Of a stretch of DNA of 56,794 nucleotides, positions 54,086 to 56,794 are shown piece after piece. The notes beneath the pieces were generated by a model. That model made no database searches and was not told the origin of the DNA. It worked only from the letters and a program-made list of their open reading frames with translations. Where the stretch lies: assembly GCA_016125075.1 (NCBI GenBank), contig WGMO01000027.1:1-56794 (forward strand), read 5' to 3'. This DNA is from Terrimonas sp. (GTDB lineage Bacteria > Bacteroidota > Bacteroidia > Chitinophagales > Chitinophagaceae). Numbering within the stretch: position 1 is the first letter of the stretch; every line of letters starts with the position of its first letter. Position numbers and translations under genes: made by a program.

Positions 54086-55282
54086 ATGATTTTATTTTAT
54101 TGTCTACAAGCCCTGATTGGCATTTATCTGTTGATACCCTTTTTATTGATGGTATTGAATCCGGGTTTGATTTTCTTTGGCAACCACGTGAAAAGGAGAA
54201 GGGGCAGTTTTGCACCTGAAAAAGAGTTTGATTATGCCGCTATTGTTACCGTTCACCAGGATACCAGATTTATTCTACCTATTGTGGATTCTTTTTTGAA
54301 ACAAAATTATTCCAATTTTATTGTTTACGTTATTGCAGATGATTGTGATATCAGTGATATACAGATTGCTGACCCCAGAATTAGGGTTTTACGGCCTGAA
54401 CCGGTTTTACATGCAAAGATTAAATCTATTCAATTTGCTGTTGATCATTTTATCAGGGATCATGATGTACTGATTGTTTTTGACTCTGATAATTTGGTGC
54501 ATCCCAGTTATTTGAAAAATCTTAATTATTATTTTAATAAGGGTTTTCGTGCCGTACAAACTCATATGTTGTCAAAAAACACTGATAGTTTATATGCAAG
54601 GTTGGATTCTATCGGTCATGTGTATAATAATTTTACGGAGCGGGAATCAAAAATGAACCTCGGCTTATCTTCCAGTATCCTGGGTTTGGGTATTGCTTTG
54701 GAAACTTCATTATACAGGCAGGTCATGTATAAAGATGGGTTAGGAGGATTTGATAAAAAGTTACAGGCCGATATCGTTAAGACCATCCCCCAGATTGCAT
54801 TTGCCGTTGACGCCTATGTGTATGATGAAAAGGTTGAAGATGGTTTTACAATGGAAAAGCAAAGAACCCGATGGATCTATACTTATTTTAAATATTTTTT
54901 TGTGAATTGGAGTATTCTGGTTGCAGGTATTAAACAGTTAAATTTCAATCGATTCTTTTTTGGCTTTTCTGCTTTACGGCCTCCGCTATTTATTACAATA
55001 GGATTGTCAATTTTATTCCTGCTTGTTAATTTATTGATTGCTCCTTACATGGCACTGGCATGGGGTATTTTAATCTCTCTTTTTATTGCTACTTTTTTTA
55101 TTATTGTTATCACGCAAAGCCGTCAAAGGGGAATTAGTAATGCACTTTTGTTTGTTCCTGTAGTGGCTTTCAGGCAATTCATCGCTTTTTTCAAAATTAA
55201 AAGAGCAGGTAAAAGGTTTTTGAAGACCGAGCATCTTAAGGTTATTTATATTGATGAATTATTGAAAAATGAACCTGCTTAA
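54086..55282 (+). CDS. Membrane GT2 glycosyltransferase (processive type), second paralogue
   Basis: A 398-residue protein laid out like the preceding gene product: FDYAAIVTVHQDTRFILPIVD, VIADDCDISD, the DxD site VFDSDNLVHP (intact DSD), GGFDKKLQADI, QRTRW, then C-terminal helices and KHLKVIYID-like ending (shared with the neighbour's NAIYIEHLL). This tandem duplicate retains the catalytic motif that the first copy has altered. Possibly they form a synthase pair. Confidence 0.88.
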   Translation: MILFYCLQALIGIYLLIPFLLMVLNPGLIFFGNHVKRRRGSFAPEKEFDYAAIVTVHQDTRFILPIVDSFLKQNYSNFIVYVIADDCDISDIQIADPRIRVLRPEPVLHAKIKSIQFAVDHFIRDHDVLIVFDSDNLVHPSYLKNLNYYFNKGFRAVQTHMLSKNTDSLYARLDSIGHVYNNFTERESKMNLGLSSSILGLGIALETSLYRQVMYKDGLGGFDKKLQADIVKTIPQIAFAVDAYVYDEKVEDGFTMEKQRTRWIYTYFKYFFVNWSILVAGIKQLNFNRFFFGFSALRPPLFITIGLSILFLLVNLLIAPYMALAWGILISLFIATFFIIVITQSRQRGISNALLFVPVVAFRQFIAFFKIKRAGKRFLKTEHLKVIYIDELLKNEPA

Positions 55283-56288
55283 AAAAGTCTTTTATCAAAC
55301 GGCTGCAATTATTCCTTCGGGAGTATTAAAGTCAATTTCTCCGATAACAACCCTTTTTCCATACCAGCATACAGTTTCTGATAGCGTTCTTTTGCACATT
55401 AAGCATTTGTATCCTTATAAAGGGACAAAACAATTTACCAAAGATCTCGATTTTATTTTAAAAGATTATCGGCCTATTACTGCCAATGATATATGGAATG
55501 TCATACAAAAAGGTGATACTTTACCAAAAAATACTTTTCTTTTAAGTTTCGATGATGGTTTTCGTGAAACGGAAGAGATTATTGCCCCTATTTTGATTGC
55601 AAAAGGGGTACCTGCTGTTTTTTTTATCAATCCTGCATTCGTTGATAATAGGGAATTATTTTACAGGTGTAAAATAAGTCTTGTGATTGAAAGACTGATT
55701 GAAAAGAAAGAAAATACTTCCCTGCTAAATACAGGCTGTGAAATCCTTGGGTTAGATAAAAACACTCCGTTTGAAAATTTAATAAGGCGCATTAAGATTA
55801 TTACAAACCTGGATGCCGGTCTGCTTGATAAATTGGCTCCTCATTTGGATATTTCTTTTGAGGAATATCTTTATACTGAAAAGCCTTTTCTTTCCATGAA
55901 ACAGCTCGAATCTTTGGTTAAGATGGGATTTGAACTTGGTGGTCATAGCTGGAATCACCCTTATTTTCATTTGTTAAGTATTGATGAACAGATTCATCAG
56001 ACTTCTGCCTCTATCGATTTCATCAACGCGCATTTTACCCAAAAGATTAAATTATTTTCTTTTCCTCACTCTGATTCCGGTATTTCAAATTCTTATTTCC
56101 AACACACAGATTCCGTTGATATGTTTTTTGGGACGCAGAATCAAAAATTGGAAAGTAATCATAATGTCTTTCATCGATTTAATACAGAAAGACCCGACCT
56201 TCCCTTGCAACAACAAATCAAAGGGATTTTACTGCTCTCTTTTTTACAAAGGCTATTTGCAAAGAACCAGGTGACCCGCTTTGATTAA
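55269..56288 (+). CDS. Polysaccharide deacetylase (NodB-like)
   Basis: A 339-residue CE4-type deacetylase. The NodB motif has the metal-binding Asp pair in LLSFDDGF (D95, D96) and the His pair in GGHSWNHP (H226, H230). It overlaps the upstream GT2 by 14 bp, so it is translationally coupled. With the GT2 pair it fits deacetylation of an N-acetylhexosamine polymer, as in poly-GlcNAc-like synthesis. It has no signal peptide, so it may act cytoplasmically or through the inner membrane. Confidence 0.88.
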   Translation: MNLLKKVFYQTAAIIPSGVLKSISPITTLFPYQHTVSDSVLLHIKHLYPYKGTKQFTKDLDFILKDYRPITANDIWNVIQKGDTLPKNTFLLSFDDGFRETEEIIAPILIAKGVPAVFFINPAFVDNRELFYRCKISLVIERLIEKKENTSLLNTGCEILGLDKNTPFENLIRRIKIITNLDAGLLDKLAPHLDISFEEYLYTEKPFLSMKQLESLVKMGFELGGHSWNHPYFHLLSIDEQIHQTSASIDFINAHFTQKIKLFSFPHSDSGISNSYFQHTDSVDMFFGTQNQKLESNHNVFHRFNTERPDLPLQQQIKGILLLSFLQRLFAKNQVTRFD

Positions 56289-56351
56289 CAAGATTGATTA
56301 CTGCCTCAGAAGTATACCCGAACATTGTTAACGTAAAAATATTGTTCATTC

Positions 56352-56385
56352 ATCACTTTCCCCGAAGTGATATTTCTGTCTATTT
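56352..56385 (+). terminator. Candidate terminator of the polysaccharide locus
   Basis: ATCACTT-TCCCCG-AAGTGAT hairpin followed by a T-rich stretch (ATTTCTGTCTATTTT). The T run is interrupted, so this is a weak terminator. Confidence 0.55.
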
Positions 56386-56462
56386 TAATTTAATATGTTG
56401 ATATATAATATGTTGCAGTATTTTTACTGTTATTAATTCCATCTTATTTTGTTTTGCTATTA

Positions 56463-56494
56463 TTGTGATTTTATGAAATAAATCTTTACATTTG
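56463..56494 (+). promoter_or_regulatory. Candidate promoter for the last gene
   Basis: TTG at 56463-56465 and TACATTTG at 56487-56494 with a 21-base spacer. Transcription would begin near 56500, giving a leader of about 150 bases. The rest of the 365-bp gap shows no coding or RNA-gene signal. Confidence 0.45.
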
Positions 56495-56653
56495 TTATCA
56501 GATAGTTAATGAAACATAAATATTTGATCTATAATATTTTATGTTTCCTCCTTTCCAAATTCTTTCCTACGATTGGCCTCTCATAAGTCCTCTGATTGTT
56601 AAGCCCCTTTTCTGGTTTAGAATTTTTGTTAATGCATAATTCATTTTAAGATT

Positions 56654-56794
56654 ATGAAAACTATCCCCAAGATTTTCAGCATGCTGCTGTTAATGTTTTT
56701 TGCGTATTTGTTCCCTTCAGTAGTTAATGGTCAGAGTGTATTGGATCCGGATGATCCGATTGTGGTGTACAGTTCTTCGAACCCACCAGCATCG
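56654..56794 (+). CDS. Secreted protein, N-terminal fragment
   Basis: The first 47 codons of a gene that runs off the window. It has a typical signal peptide (MKTIPKIFSMLLLMFFAYL...VVNGQ) and then SVLDPDDPIVVYSSSNPP, a start seen in some large secreted Bacteroidota proteins. The product cannot be identified from this fragment. Confidence 0.65.
   Translation, partial: MKTIPKIFSMLLLMFFAYLFPSVVNGQSVLDPDDPIVVYSSSNPPAS

Overview
The window is chromosomal DNA of a Bacteroidota bacterium, most likely Chitinophagales/Chitinophagaceae (an inference from gene content). The evidence is a secreted protein with a type IX secretion (T9SS) C-terminal sorting domain, an outer-membrane receptor with an N-terminal carboxypeptidase-regulatory-like domain, DUF3276, DUF4199 and DUF4382 proteins, type B ribosomal protein L31, frequent GTG/TTG starts, and repeated promoters of the Bacteroidota type (TTTG at -33, TAnnTTTG at -7). 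No phage genes, transposase or CRISPR array were seen.

Layout. 1-660: a tandem array of tRNA-Ser-like sequence plus small GIY-YIG nuclease genes, running off the left edge. 0.7-13.7 kb: ABC exporter, PUR-like DUF3276 protein, a 1447-residue T9SS beta-propeller protein, glucose-6-phosphate isomerase, threonine aldolase, an outer-membrane receptor and YajQ. 13.74-14.2 kb: an unassigned, apparently structured non-coding RNA. 14.2-20.5 kb: L31, a GlmU-like/triosephosphate isomerase pair, a Kir-type K+ channel, and a flippase/glycosyltransferase pair. 20.5-34.4 kb: acyl-CoA-binding protein, amidohydrolase + DUF1028, CBS protein, methyltransferase, class IV aminotransferase, desaturase, GNAT, lipoproteins, a TPR membrane protein divergent from a secreted caspase-like protease, and LepA. 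34.4-37.05 kb: GT39-like, GT2 and DUF2304 genes for polyprenyl-phosphate-linked glycosylation. 37.04-43.12 kb (minus strand): a secreted hypothetical protein, then a tight run of HAD phosphatase, GmhA, GT4, GT2, DUF4199 and a dihydroorotase homologue that has lost metal ligands. 43.15-43.82 kb: two tRNA-Pro genes (CGG, GGG) followed, in tRNA sense, by five ~85-bp repeats that each carry a copy of the tRNA-Pro 3' third. 43.95-56.3 kb (plus strand): an AT-richer surface-polysaccharide locus with a stand-alone receiver-like protein, an initiating sugar transferase with a receiver-like N-terminus, GT2, asparagine synthase, epimerase, GT4, methyltransferase, two paralogous membrane GT2s and a polysaccharide deacetylase. 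The last 141 bases start another secreted protein.

How parts work together. The 45.3-56.3 kb locus would load the first sugar on a lipid carrier (sugar transferase), extend it (GT2/GT4), modify it (AsnB-like amidation, epimerase, methyltransferase, deacetylase) and polymerise it in the membrane (paired GT2s). The 38-41 kb genes supply heptose-phosphate chemistry and two more transferases. The most unusual signals are the two different tRNA-derived repeat arrays, the two adjacent receiver-like proteins with no phosphorylatable Asp, the pseudo-dihydroorotase, and the structured RNA at 13.86-14.08 kb.
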